Source of the DNA: Salipiger bermudensis
Lineage (GTDB): Bacteria > Pseudomonadota > Alphaproteobacteria > Rhodobacterales > Rhodobacteraceae
NCBI RefSeq assembly: GCF_020171625.1
Contig: NZ_JAIUZY010000012.1
Coordinates: forward strand, 98,458 to 162,457
Length of the DNA: 64,000 nt
Reading direction: 5' to 3'
Shown: piece after piece, positions 25,288 to 33,843 of the stretch
Layout of the letters: the number at the start of each line of letters is the position of its first letter
Numbering within the stretch: position 1 is the first letter of the stretch
Notes under the pieces: model-generated
Databases searched by the model: none
Told to the model about the DNA's origin: nothing
What the model saw: the letters and a program-made list of their open reading frames with translations, nothing else
Made by a program: the position numbers and the translations under genes

Positions 25288-25450
25288 TGGACAGGGCGCA
25301 AGCACCACCAGCGAATCCGGCCCTTGTGGCCCGGGACCCACGGAGGGGGGAGCTCAGAGCGCGCCAGCGCCGTGGCACGGGTCGGACGGTCAGATCAAAA
25401 GAAGCCGGGAAGGCATCGCCGGTCCCGGACAGTCCAGGAGGAGACACACC

Positions 25451-26422
25451 ATGAACCGCAGCTTCATCGGCGCCCTTGCCGCCATCACCACGGCCCTCGT
25501 GCCTGTTGCCGCCCTTGCGGAATACCCCGAGCGCGATGTGCGCATGGTGGTTCCGTGGGGCGCCGGCGGCGGCACCGACGGCATCGTGCGCAAGGTGACC
25601 ACGCTGGCCGAGGACGCGCTCGGCGGCACCATCTACGTCGAGAACATCGAGGGCGGCAACTCGGCCACCGGCGTCGGCCAGGTGATGAGCGCACGTCCCG
25701 ACGGCTACACGCTCGGCACGCTGACCTATGACAGCATTGTCACGGTTCCGTGGCAGGGCATGCTGCCGAGCTACCAGATGGACAAGCTCGACCTCATCGC
25801 CCGCATCACCAGCGAAGCCGACGCCATCATCGTCGACGCCGAGTCCGACTACCAGACGCTCGACGACCTGATCGCCGCCGCCGAGGCCGACCCGGGCAAC
25901 GTGCGCGTCGGCGTGCAGAACCTCGGCGGGCGCGTACACCTGACCCTGCTGCAGCTTCAGCAAATCACCGGTGCCGAGTTCCGCATCGTCTCCTACCCCG
26001 GCGGCGCGGCCCCGCAGAAAGAGGCGCTGCTCTCCGACGAGGTGGACGTGGTCCTGACCTCGCTCGGCGACTTCGCCAACCTGATCGAGGACGGCACCGC
26101 GCGCGGCATCGTTGAGTTCTCGGACGCCAAGAACCCGACCTACGACGTGCCGACTGCCGAAGAAGCGGGCATCGACCTGCTCAACGGGTCGTTCATCGTG
26201 CTGGTCGCGCCGGAAGGCACTCCCGAGGACGTGGTGGCCTCGATCGAGGCGGCCTATGAGGAGGCCTACAACTCGGACGAGTTTCAGGACTGGCTGGGCA
26301 CGATGGGCGTGACGCCGAACTGGTTGGCGGGCGACGAACTCGACACCTGGGCGGACGAGACGGCGCAAGGCCTGTTCACGCAGATGGATGCCCTGGTCGA
26401 AGCCGGCGTGCTGAACAAGTAA
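25451..26422 (+). CDS. tctC: TctC, tripartite tricarboxylate transporter binding protein
   Basis: Periplasmic binding protein of a TTT-family secondary transporter for carboxylates. The 323 residues start with a Sec signal (FIGALAAITTALVPVAALA), then EYPERDVRMVVPWGAGGGTDGIVR, the Tct signature around the first ligand loop, and SYPGGAAPQKEALLSDEVDV at the second. An AGGAGG site precedes the ATG. It heads tctC-tctB-tctA. The clustering suggests that a sugar acid, not citrate, is the substrate. Confidence 0.92.
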   Translation: MNRSFIGALAAITTALVPVAALAEYPERDVRMVVPWGAGGGTDGIVRKVTTLAEDALGGTIYVENIEGGNSATGVGQVMSARPDGYTLGTLTYDSIVTVPWQGMLPSYQMDKLDLIARITSEADAIIVDAESDYQTLDDLIAAAEADPGNVRVGVQNLGGRVHLTLLQLQQITGAEFRIVSYPGGAAPQKEALLSDEVDVVLTSLGDFANLIEDGTARGIVEFSDAKNPTYDVPTAEEAGIDLLNGSFIVLVAPEGTPEDVVASIEAAYEEAYNSDEFQDWLGTMGVTPNWLAGDELDTWADETAQGLFTQMDALVEAGVLNK

Positions 26423-26501
26423 GCGGCCCCGTTTCATCCCAGCAGCCATGACAGGCGGCATCGGAGTCCAGCTCCGGTGCCGCCCCTATACGGAGACCAA
26501 G

Positions 26502-26975
26502 ATGGCCGACCGCGCGCCCCTTCTCAGGACAGGTGTCCTGCTGCCCCTCTTCTTCCTGATCGTCACGACCGTCTACCTGGCAGCCGCCTTCGACATCCGC
26601 TCGCAGTTCGCTGCCCCCGGCGAGATGAGCCCGCGGTCGGTGCCGATCCTGATGGCCTGCCTGATGTATGTCGCCCTCGCGGTGGTGTTCGTCGGCGAGT
26701 TCCGAAAACCCACCGCCGACGGCCCCGCACGCGAGATGCTGCGCCCGGCGCTGGTGATCGTTGCAACCGCAGGCTACATCGCCCTCTTCCGCCCGCTGGG
26801 CTACTGGCTGGCGACGCTGCTGTTCACCTCGGCGCTGTTCGGCATATTCCACTTCCAGCTGCGCAAGCCGCTCATGTTCGCGATCTACGCCATCGGCGTG
26901 ACGGCCCTGTTCTACGGGCTCTTCGCCGGCATCTTCGGCGTGCGCCTGCCCACCCTCGCCGAGGGGGTCTTCTGA
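26502..26975 (+). CDS. tctB: TctB, small membrane subunit of the Tct transporter
   Basis: A 157-residue inner-membrane protein with four predicted segments, typical of TctB (DUF1468). The ATG at 26502 follows a GGAGA site; an upstream in-frame start is not needed. SPRSVPILMACLMYVALAVVF and LRKPLMFAIYAIGVTALFY are family-like. The stop overlaps the tctA start (TGATG), so stoichiometry is probably set by coupling. Confidence 0.88.
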   Translation: MADRAPLLRTGVLLPLFFLIVTTVYLAAAFDIRSQFAAPGEMSPRSVPILMACLMYVALAVVFVGEFRKPTADGPAREMLRPALVIVATAGYIALFRPLGYWLATLLFTSALFGIFHFQLRKPLMFAIYAIGVTALFYGLFAGIFGVRLPTLAEGVF

Positions 26976-28507
26976 TGGACATCTTCGCCAATATCCTCGG
27001 CGGTATGAGCGCCCTTGCCGATCCCTACGTCATCGCGTTCATGGTCGGCGGCTTCCTCGTGGGCACCTTCTTCGGCGCAATGCCGGGTCTCACGTCGGTG
27101 CTGGCCATCGCGCTGCTGCTGCCGATCACCTACACGATCGACGTGGTCCCGGCATTGGTGATGTGTGCCTCGATCTTCATGGCCGGGATGTACTCCGGCT
27201 CGATCACCGCGACCACCATCAACATTCCGGGCGCCCCCTCCTCGATGATGACGGCGCTCGAGGGCAACGCGCTGATGAAGAAGGGCTTCGGCGCCAACGC
27301 GCTTGGTCACGCGGCGCTTGGCTCGATGATCGGCGGCGCCATTGGCGCGGTGCTGCTCATGGCCTTTATGCCCATCGCCGCAGAGATCTCTCTGCTGATC
27401 CGTACACCGGGCAAGTTCTCGTTGGTGCTCTTCGCGCTGGTCGTCATCGTGATCGTCGACAAGAGCAACATCGCCAAGGGCTTCGTCGCAACGCTGCTCG
27501 GGGTGATGATCGCCACCGTCGGCATCGACGTGCTCCAGCCGATCCCGCGCTTCAACTTTGGCACCGAGACACTGGTCGAGGGCATCGACATCATGCCCCT
27601 GGTGATCGGCGCCTTCGCCATCTCCGAAGTGCTCATGCAGTCGGAGACTTGGAAGAACAGCCTCAGCTCGACGCTGGAGAAGGCCAAGGACCTCAGAATC
27701 TGCCGCCGCGACTTCCTGCCGCCGCGCGAGGAAATCCGAGAGATCGGCCTCTTTGCCTACCTGCGCTCGGCCTTCATCGGCTACGGCATCGGCATCCTGC
27801 CCGGCGCCGGCGGCTCGATGGCGGCCTTCGTGTCTTACGCAATGGCGCGGTCCTCTTCCAAAAAGCCACAGGACTATGGCCACGGCTCGCGCGAGGGGAT
27901 TGCCTCGGCCGAAACGGCCAACAACTCGATGTGCGGCGGTGCCTTCGTGCCGATGCTGATGTTCGGCATCCCCGGCGATCCGACCACCGCCATCGTGCTC
28001 GGCGTTCTGGTGATCAATGGCCTGCAACCCGGCCCGCGCCTGCTCGAGAACCAGGCCGAACTGCTGGGGCCGATGCTGGGCTCGCTGTTCTTCTCGGCGC
28101 TGATCCTGATCCCGCTGACGCTGTGGCTATTCGGGCCGTGGTTCATCAAGATCGTCTCGATCCCCAAGGGGCTGCTATACACCGGCATTGCCGTGGTGGC
28201 GCTGGTCGGCAGCTACGTTGCGACCTACTCGATCTTCCAGATGTCGCTGGCGGTGATCTTCGGCGTGCTGGCGTACTTCATGCGCAAGCAGAACTACTCC
28301 ACCGTGTCGATGCTGCTGGGCTTCATCCTCGGCCCCGATCTCGAGGAGTATCTCAGGCGCTCGCTGTCCCTGAACGACGGGAATCCGATGGTCTTTCTAA
28401 CCAACCTCGACAGCCTGTTCTTCCTTGCGCTGACCGCTCTCTTCGTCTGGGCGATCCTAATCCGCAAGCCTAGGAAGAGTTCGGCAGAGATGCGCCGCGA
28501 CGTCTAA
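26975..28507 (+). CDS. tctA: TctA, large membrane subunit of the Tct transporter
   Basis: The transport channel of the TTT system: 510 residues, about 11-12 membrane segments, with both duplicated loop motifs GAMPGLTSVLAIALLLPITY (about 35-54) and GILPGAGGSMAAFVSYAMA, and the MFGIPGDPTTAIVLGVL segment. The last codons run into the IS remnant that begins about 14 bp after the stop. Confidence 0.93.
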   Translation: MDIFANILGGMSALADPYVIAFMVGGFLVGTFFGAMPGLTSVLAIALLLPITYTIDVVPALVMCASIFMAGMYSGSITATTINIPGAPSSMMTALEGNALMKKGFGANALGHAALGSMIGGAIGAVLLMAFMPIAAEISLLIRTPGKFSLVLFALVVIVIVDKSNIAKGFVATLLGVMIATVGIDVLQPIPRFNFGTETLVEGIDIMPLVIGAFAISEVLMQSETWKNSLSSTLEKAKDLRICRRDFLPPREEIREIGLFAYLRSAFIGYGIGILPGAGGSMAAFVSYAMARSSSKKPQDYGHGSREGIASAETANNSMCGGAFVPMLMFGIPGDPTTAIVLGVLVINGLQPGPRLLENQAELLGPMLGSLFFSALILIPLTLWLFGPWFIKIVSIPKGLLYTGIAVVALVGSYVATYSIFQMSLAVIFGVLAYFMRKQNYSTVSMLLGFILGPDLEEYLRRSLSLNDGNPMVFLTNLDSLFFLALTALFVWAILIRKPRKSSAEMRRDV

Positions 28508-28520
28508 GCCGTGTTGACAC

Positions 28521-28806
28521 GAGGAATTCACAGTCGCTTCTAGGTATGTTTGAAGCTGGTCTTCGCGATGTAGGCCACCTTGGAACGAGACCTGACGTCG
28601 GACGAGGAATGGGCTTTCCTTGAATGGTTTAGCCTGAGAAAACGGTCGCAAACCAGCCAACCACCGTTCTTGTTCTTGATGGGATTTTCTGGATCGCTCG
28701 GATCGGTGCGCACTGACGCGCCCAGCCAAGGAACTTCGGCGAGTGGTCGAGCGTCTACCACCGCTTCCTGCGCTGGACGCTGACGATGCTCGTGGGGCAG
28801 AGCACC
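28521..28806 (+). pseudogene. IS5-family (IS427-like) transposase remnant
   Basis: The left end and the first part of a transposase gene, decayed. A frame near 28589 reads DLTSDEEWAFLEWF. After a frameshift near 28670, another reads DGIFWIARIGAH-stop-RAQPRNFGEWSSVYHRFLRWTL, where the stop is TGA in place of the conserved Trp codon. These pieces match the start of IS427-group transposases. No right end is visible. It separates the tct operon from the plasmid backbone. Confidence 0.65.
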
Positions 28807-28851
28807 ACCCGGCAGCCTCTCGTTATGAATGAGGGACCCGCGGGGGGCAGG

Positions 28852-29049
28852 TCATCGCAACGCCAGCCTGTCCCGCAGCAAGGCGTGCGGGACCTCATCG
28901 CGTCGCCAGACAAGATGCAGCTGGCTCAGCGCAGCGCCCGACAAAAATGCACCATCTTCAAGGGCTTAGACGCGCGCGGAGGTGACCCGAGCCGGCGTGC
29001 GGGGTCGCGTGTCGGGAGCGCTGATGTGATCCGGTTGGGCGAGTGTCAT
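28852..29049 (-). pseudogene. DUF1403-like gene remnant
   Basis: A 66-codon reverse frame beginning MTLAQPDHISAPDTRPRTP, interrupted by one in-frame TAA at about codon 28, then continuing LEDGAFLSGAALSQLHLVW and LLRDRLALR before its stop. Both segments resemble the start of DUF1403 proteins, which are about 300 residues. The rest of the gene is missing. Recognition is from memory of the family. Confidence 0.45.
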
Positions 29050-29126
29050 GCCGAAAGCCTACATCGGCGCGGCGCTTGTCGCCAGAAAGTCGCACAATAA
29101 CCGCCCTCACTTGCCGGCTATATCAA

Positions 29127-29153
29127 TGTCCAATAAGATTATATTATCGGACA
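29127..29153. repeat. 27-bp near-palindrome upstream of the recombinase
   Basis: Left arm TGTCCAATAAG and right arm ATTATCGGACA flank a 5-bp AT-rich centre; pairing holds except at a few positions. This arm-spacer-arm form and its position 52 bp upstream of the tyrosine recombinase gene fit a core recombination site or an operator for that gene. Confidence 0.4.
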
Positions 29154-29204
29154 TGCGAAGCTAGGCTAAACTGCGGTTCAACTTCACGCCGGATCCAGTG
29201 AAAA

Positions 29205-30320
29205 ATGCCCACCGAGACCGAGAAATTGAGGTCAGCGCGCGCATCGGAGCGCGCTGATGCCCACGTCGACGCGCCGGACCAAGACGAATGCGACGAGATT
29301 GCTTTGCCCACCCATGCCGCGGGGTCCGGCGCGCTTGATCGACGGGTCGACACGGCCCGCGACTATGCGCGCGCAGCGGCCTCGGACAACACCCTGAAGG
29401 CCTACGCGAAGGACTGGGCGCATTTCGCGCGCTGGTGCCGGATGAAGGGCGCGGAGCCGCTGCCTCCTTCGCCTGAAACGATCAGCCTCTACCTGGCAGA
29501 TCTGGCGTCAGGGTTTGGCGTCTCGCCGTCGCAATCCGCCGCCCGCCCCCTATCGGTCTCGACGATTGACCGCCGGCTGTCAGGCCTCGCCTGGAACTAC
29601 GCACAGCGCGGCTTCTCCCTTGATCGCAAGAACCGCCACATCGCCACCGTGCTGGCCGGGATCAAGCGCAAGCACGCACGTCCGCCGGTACAGAAGGAAG
29701 CCATCCTGGCCGAGGACATCCAAGCAATGGTGGCCACCCTGCCCTTCGATCTGCGTGGCTTGCGAGACCGCGCGATGCTGCTGCTTGGCTATGCCGGAGG
29801 TCTGCGCCGTTCCGAAATCGTCAGCCTCGATGTCCACAAGGACGATACGCCGGGTTCTGGCGGATGGATCGAGATTTTCGACAAGGGCGCTCTCCTGACG
29901 CTCAGTGCCAAGACCGGTTGGCGCGAGGTGGAGATCGGCCGGGGCTCGCAGGAACAGACCTGCCCCGTGCATGCGCTTGAGCAATGGTTGATCTTTGCGA
30001 AGATCGATTTCGGCCCGGTCTTCGTCGGCACCTCGCGCGATGGCAAACGGGCGACCGAAACGCGGCTGAACGACAAGCATGTTGCACGCCTGATCAAACG
30101 CACGGTCCTGGATGCCGGCCTCCGATCCGAGTTGCCCGAGAAGGAACGACTGGCTCTGTTCTCCGGTCACAGTTTGCGCGCTGGTCTCGCCAGTTCGGCG
30201 GACGTTGACGAGCGCTACATCCAGAAACAGCTCGGACATGCCTCGGCCGAGATGACCCGCCGCTACCAGCGCCGGCGTGACCGGTTCCGAGTGAACCTGA
30301 CCAGGGCTGCCGGACTCTGA
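29205..30320 (+). CDS. Tyrosine recombinase / integrase
   Basis: A 371-residue site-specific recombinase. A SAM-like N-terminal domain (about 50-155; NTLKAYAKDWAHFARWC) precedes the catalytic domain (about 170-365) with Arg in GYAGGLRRSEIVSL, His-x-x-Arg in FSGHSLRAGLAS, a second His in QLGHASAEMT and the nucleophile Tyr in RRYQRRRDRF. All catalytic residues are present, so it should be active. It lies between dead insertion sequences and the partition palindromes. It may resolve plasmid multimers or have mobilised the module. Confidence 0.92.
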   Translation: MPTETEKLRSARASERADAHVDAPDQDECDEIALPTHAAGSGALDRRVDTARDYARAAASDNTLKAYAKDWAHFARWCRMKGAEPLPPSPETISLYLADLASGFGVSPSQSAARPLSVSTIDRRLSGLAWNYAQRGFSLDRKNRHIATVLAGIKRKHARPPVQKEAILAEDIQAMVATLPFDLRGLRDRAMLLLGYAGGLRRSEIVSLDVHKDDTPGSGGWIEIFDKGALLTLSAKTGWREVEIGRGSQEQTCPVHALEQWLIFAKIDFGPVFVGTSRDGKRATETRLNDKHVARLIKRTVLDAGLRSELPEKERLALFSGHSLRAGLASSADVDERYIQKQLGHASAEMTRRYQRRRDRFRVNLTRAAGL

Positions 30321-30517
30321 CCCCCTGCCCCGGCCCTTTCCAGTTATGAACGCATCGGCGCGTCGCTGCTGTTGAATGCCGGACAGGCTGGGTCGCGCCG
30401 CCTGCCCGCTCTGCCTGCCTGAGACGCTGCGCACAGAATTTTCAGCTTCCTGACCTGGACCAGAGACCCCGCCTTCAAGAACGGACAAGCGCCGTCGTCT
30501 GACGCCGTCGCACCGCG

Positions 30518-30882
30518 TGTCCCCGTGGGGACACATGCCGATGTTCGATCCCGCGATGCGTATTTTTTCTGCTGTCCCCGCGGGGACACCTGCCGGCCTT
30601 CGCTGCCGTGATGCGCGTCTTTAACGCTGTCCCCGCGGGGACACGTACCGATGTTCGATCCCGCCGTGCGCATCTTTTTGCTGTCCCCGCGGGGACACGT
30701 TCGGGCATTTGCACCAGTGAAGCAGGGTCTGCGCGAGTGTCCCCACGGGGACACTCGCTGATTTTAGGTCCCGCGATGAATCTCTCTAATTCTGTCCCCG
30801 CGGGGACAGATCGCAAGCCTTTGTGGATACCGCCATCGGACCGAAGCGCCTACGCGCAGCACCGGGTGTCCCCGCGGGGACA
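30518..30882. repeat. Array of seven TGTCCCCGCGGGGACA palindromes (candidate parS centromere)
   Basis: Seven 16-bp palindromes start at 30518, 30573, 30628, 30682, 30738, 30793 and 30867. The first six are spaced 54-56 bp apart. Five are perfect; the copy at 30518 has GT and the copy at 30738 AC at the centre. The spacers are also related: the element GATCCCGC recurs after copies 1 and 3, and a variant after copy 5. The array fills the 660-bp gap between the recombinase and parB (30321-30980), in which I see no gene. It is the obvious candidate ParB-binding centromere. Confidence 0.8.
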
Positions 30883-30980
30883 CCACTCGCCACTCCGAGG
30901 TCGGCGGAAATGTCGGAATGAAAAAGGGCGGCGCTGCCTTGCCGCAGCACCGCCCGAATGGGTGGGACGATCTTCTCTTT

Positions 30981-32075
30981 TTAACCGTCGAGCGCCGCCA
31001 TGAAGGCGGCCACAGCAGCCTCGAGCCGGTGCCGGTCGATACTGGAGAAATCGCGCTCCATCTGCAGCTCGACCTTGCCGTCCCTCGCGGCGCAGCGGAC
31101 TGTCCCCGCGGGGACAGTGCAGCGCAACGTCGTTTTGGCGGCGGCATTGCGCGTCGCCCCGGCGCGAGGCTTGGCCGCTTTCGGGGCAGATTTCAGAAGG
31201 TCCTGGAGCACCGCAACCTCGTAGTCCGGCGAAATCTCGCCCTGCCCGTCCATCGCCTCGCGCAGTCGCGTTTCGAAGCCGTCCTCCGACGCCAGCCGCT
31301 TGTTCAGCTCGAGCCCGAGATTGCGCGAAATCGCCTGCGGATGCTGAAGCGCGTCGCCCACCTGCTCGATCAGCGAGGCGAAATGCCGGATGTAGCTGCG
31401 CTTCTGCCGACCGGCGGAGGCGAAGAGCGCATCGATGGCCGACTCCAGATCCTCCGCCGAGGTGCCGGGATCCTCGGTATAGCGCAACGCCAGCACTGCC
31501 ATTTCGGCGAACGAGATGTCACGGCGCACGAGGTTCTCGTCGACCATGCGGCGATAGAGCTGCTCGAGCTCGGCCCCCGTGGCGATCAGCCCCGCCGGGA
31601 TCTTCGCGAACGCCTCGTCACCGGTCTCGGCATAAAGCTCGCGATAGGCCCGCAGGCGACGGAAGCCCTGCACCAGTTCGTAGCCCTCGCCGGAGGGCTC
31701 GACCTGGATCGGATTCGAGAGCCCAATCGCCAGAATAGAGTCTTTCAGCTCGCCGATCTCTGTGTCCTGACCGGGCCCACGGTCGCGGGTCAGCTTCTCG
31801 ATGCGGATGGCATCGAGCGGGATCAGGTCGGTGATCAGACCGGCGCGCTTTAGCCGAACATGCTCGTGTGCGAGCCGGTCATTTTCTTCCCGGATGGCGC
31901 GCTCGGCCTCGGCGCGCTGGCGCAGCGCGTCGGCGTTTTCGGAGATCGCCGCCGCCATGGGACCGCGCCGCCCTTCGGGGCGCGCAGGCTCGGACGCCTC
32001 GCTGCGTTTCGCGCCGGTGAAAACGCCATCGGCGTTGCCAGGAAAGTCGATGTCGAAACCGCGTCGCTTGCTCAT
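30981..32075 (-). CDS. parB: ParB, plasmid partition protein
   Basis: Centromere-binding partition protein, 364 residues. The ParB/Spo0J nuclease-like domain lies near 85-190 (IPLDAIRIEKL, ELKDSILAIGLSNPIQVEP, YELVQGFRRLRAYRELY, MVDENLVRRDISFAEMAVLA), followed by a helix-turn-helix region and a C-terminal tail. Start and parA stop overlap (ATGA). One palindrome lies inside the gene at 31101-31116 and encodes VPAGT, between a basic linker and the C-terminal part. ParB and parA form one reverse operon. Confidence 0.9.
   Translation of the reverse strand: MSKRRGFDIDFPGNADGVFTGAKRSEASEPARPEGRRGPMAAAISENADALRQRAEAERAIREENDRLAHEHVRLKRAGLITDLIPLDAIRIEKLTRDRGPGQDTEIGELKDSILAIGLSNPIQVEPSGEGYELVQGFRRLRAYRELYAETGDEAFAKIPAGLIATGAELEQLYRRMVDENLVRRDISFAEMAVLALRYTEDPGTSAEDLESAIDALFASAGRQKRSYIRHFASLIEQVGDALQHPQAISRNLGLELNKRLASEDGFETRLREAMDGQGEISPDYEVAVLQDLLKSAPKAAKPRAGATRNAAAKTTLRCTVPAGTVRCAARDGKVELQMERDFSSIDRHRLEAAVAAFMAALDG
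31101..31116. repeat. Palindrome copy inside parB
   Basis: A perfect TGTCCCCGCGGGGACA embedded in the 3' part of parB, read as Thr-Val-Pro-Ala-Gly-Thr on -. It matches the array copies exactly. Confidence 0.85.
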
Positions 32076-33376
32076 GCCTCATCCTCCAGCTTGTCCCATG
32101 CGGCCAGCACGTGGCCGCGGAATTCTTCATAGGCGCGGTCGAACGAGGCGCGCGCCCTGCGCCAAGTCTCGCGCGTCATCTCGCGATAGTCGATCTCGTA
32201 GATCGAGCTCAGGAACCGGCCCGACTGTTCGACCGCGCGGGTCATCTCGATGGCGTTGTCGGTCACTCTGTCGCCCCAAACGTTTTGAAAGGCTGACCGC
32301 ATCGCACGATGCAACTCGTTGCCCGGCTCATACCGGGTGAGCAGGAAGCGGACATCGTAGAAGACCTTGGGCAATTGCAGTGTCCCCGCGGGGACAACCC
32401 CCTCGAACCCGCTCAGGTCCGCGAGCGCTTCGGAGAGCTGGCCGATGAAGGACGTGGTGGAGTCGTACTCCCAATAGCCCGGGCCGGATGGGATATAGAG
32501 CATGTCGGCGGCGAAGACGGCGTTCATGCTCTGGTAGCCGATGGCCGGAGGGCAGTCGAAGATGACGAGGTCATAGGCATCCGGGGGCAGGGCGTCGAGA
32601 TAGCGCGACACCGCGGCGAAGAACGACCATTCGGGATTGAGGTGGCGGTACTGCGCCGAGGCGAACTCGACGAAGGCGGCATTGGCACAGGAGGGGATGA
32701 CGTCGATGGTGGGCCAGCTGGTGGGCTTGATGAAATCGGTCACCCGCAGGTCGCGCAGCCCCATGCCGGTGATCGCCTCGGGGAGCTTGCGCTGGGGCAG
32801 GGCGGACCCGCTCTCGGCGCCGCGCATCGCGGCGTTCATCCGGTCGGTCTCACGAATGAGGTCGCGCGCCATGATGCCCCAGACCGTGTATTCCTCGGTC
32901 ACGTCGCTGAGCCCCATGGAATGCGACAGCGTGGCCTGCGGATCGAAATCGACGCAGAGCACGCGGTAGCCGTCGAGCGCGGCCGCATGGGCGAAGTGCA
33001 GCGCGACGGTGGACTTGCCGGCGCCGCCTTTGAAATTCGAGATCGCCACACGGAAGGCGCGCTTGTTCGCGGGGCGGGGGGGCATCATGCTCTTGCGATT
33101 GACCTTGAGCTTGCGGCGGATCTCGTTGATCTCCTCGAGCGCATACCAGCGCTGGCGGCCATCCTCTTCGACGAGGCCCTGGGGCAGGGAGGGATCGGCG
33201 GCGAGGCGACCGCGCAGGGTGGACTGGTTGACCTGAAGGATCAGCTCCGCCACCTCCCAGCTTGAGAACCGACGAAGCCGCTTCTCAAGCTCCGGCGAAA
33301 AGGTCTGCTGCCGGATCCAGCTCTGCATCTTGAGGGATTGCGCCTGCATCTGCGCAAGGTCGTCATGGGTGAACAT
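32072..33376 (-). CDS. parA: ParA, plasmid partition ATPase
   Basis: A 434-residue partition ATPase from the ATG at 33376, preceded by AGGAGA. The N-terminal part (about 35-90) holds a DNA-binding helix-turn-helix region typical of P1-type ParA proteins (EVAELILQVNQSTLRGRLAA). The Walker A motif KGGAGKST spans 116-123, then CVDFDPQATLSHSMG and FDCPPAIGYQSMNA. Such ParA proteins repress their own operon. It is the first gene of parA-parB and carries one palindrome in its coding sequence. Confidence 0.93.
   Translation of the reverse strand: MFTHDDLAQMQAQSLKMQSWIRQQTFSPELEKRLRRFSSWEVAELILQVNQSTLRGRLAADPSLPQGLVEEDGRQRWYALEEINEIRRKLKVNRKSMMPPRPANKRAFRVAISNFKGGAGKSTVALHFAHAAALDGYRVLCVDFDPQATLSHSMGLSDVTEEYTVWGIMARDLIRETDRMNAAMRGAESGSALPQRKLPEAITGMGLRDLRVTDFIKPTSWPTIDVIPSCANAAFVEFASAQYRHLNPEWSFFAAVSRYLDALPPDAYDLVIFDCPPAIGYQSMNAVFAADMLYIPSGPGYWEYDSTTSFIGQLSEALADLSGFEGVVPAGTLQLPKVFYDVRFLLTRYEPGNELHRAMRSAFQNVWGDRVTDNAIEMTRAVEQSGRFLSSIYEIDYREMTRETWRRARASFDRAYEEFRGHVLAAWDKLEDEA
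32381..32396. repeat. Palindrome copy inside parA
   Basis: A perfect TGTCCCCGCGGGGACA near the 3' end of parA, read in frame as Val-Val-Pro-Ala-Gly-Thr on -. Confidence 0.85.
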
Positions 33377-33403
33377 GGTGTCTCCTGTCTGTGCCCCCTT
33401 GTC

Positions 33404-33450
33404 TGTCCCCGCGGGGACAGCTGCGCCCGGCGCGTGTCCCCGTGGGGACA
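33404..33450. promoter_or_regulatory. Two palindrome copies in the parA leader (candidate operator)
   Basis: Copies at 33404-33419 (perfect) and 33435-33450 (centre GT) lie 28 and 59 bp upstream of the parA start, 31 bp apart. Their position suits autoregulation of parAB, or ParB loading next to the origin. Confidence 0.7.
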
Positions 33451-33640
33451 AGGTGCCGAAAGCGAGGGAACGTAAATCTGCTCTGTTTCCGTATTTACGC
33501 CGGTTTGCGCGTTTTGACAAAATCTATTATCACTGAAAGTGGAATTGTGGCGGTTCTGACAAACCCCAATGAATGCGCGCCCCCAAGCCGTATTCCCGCC
33601 ATGGGCACCGATTCGCCAAGTGGCTGGGCTGACGGCGAAA

Positions 33641-33740
33641 ATATTGGGGGACATCGCGATCGTCAGGGATACATATTGGGGGACATTTTTGCCCCAATAG
33701 GGGACAGCCAGCGTGTCCCCCACTACCAGAATACCAATAT
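33641..33740. repeat. Iteron-like GGGGGACA elements
   Basis: Direct copies of ATATTGGGGGACA start at 33641 and 33673 (32 bp apart), a variant AATAGGGGACA at 33696, and an inverted TGTCCCCC at 33714 followed by CCAATAT at 33734. They share GGGGACA with the parS-like palindromes but are not palindromic. Probable Rep binding sites. Confidence 0.55.
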
Positions 33741-33843
33741 TTTCTATCGAAAAAGGGAGAGGGAACCGGAGGCAATTGCCGCGAGCCTTGACAGAATCGT
33801 ATCTCCGGACGCAAATGGGTGAAGATCAGGAAAGAGCGCTGAG

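Larger units (their letters stand above)
33377..33843. other. parA-rep intergenic region: candidate origin of replication
   Basis: A 467-bp non-coding stretch between divergent parA and rep. It contains the two palindromes above, an AT-rich patch near 33490-33545 and iteron-like elements at 33641-33740: ATATTGGGGGACA twice (33641 and 33673), AATAGGGGACA (33696) and an inverted TGTCCCCC (33714) with CCAATAT (33734). Origins of DnaA-like plasmids lie beside the replicase gene, so this is the likely origin. Confidence 0.6.

Noticed and set aside
28786..29100. A 104-codon + frame in the IS region
   Set aside because: It is antisense to the DUF1403-like remnant and continues out of the IS427-like fragment; no independent support.
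30518..30882. The repeat array as a CRISPR
   Set aside because: Repeats are 16-bp palindromes, spacers are related to each other rather than unique, and there are no cas genes; parAB next door gives a better explanation.
33514..33530. TTGACA followed by TATTAT as a promoter pair
   Set aside because: The two boxes are only 5 bp apart, far from the usual 16-18 bp.
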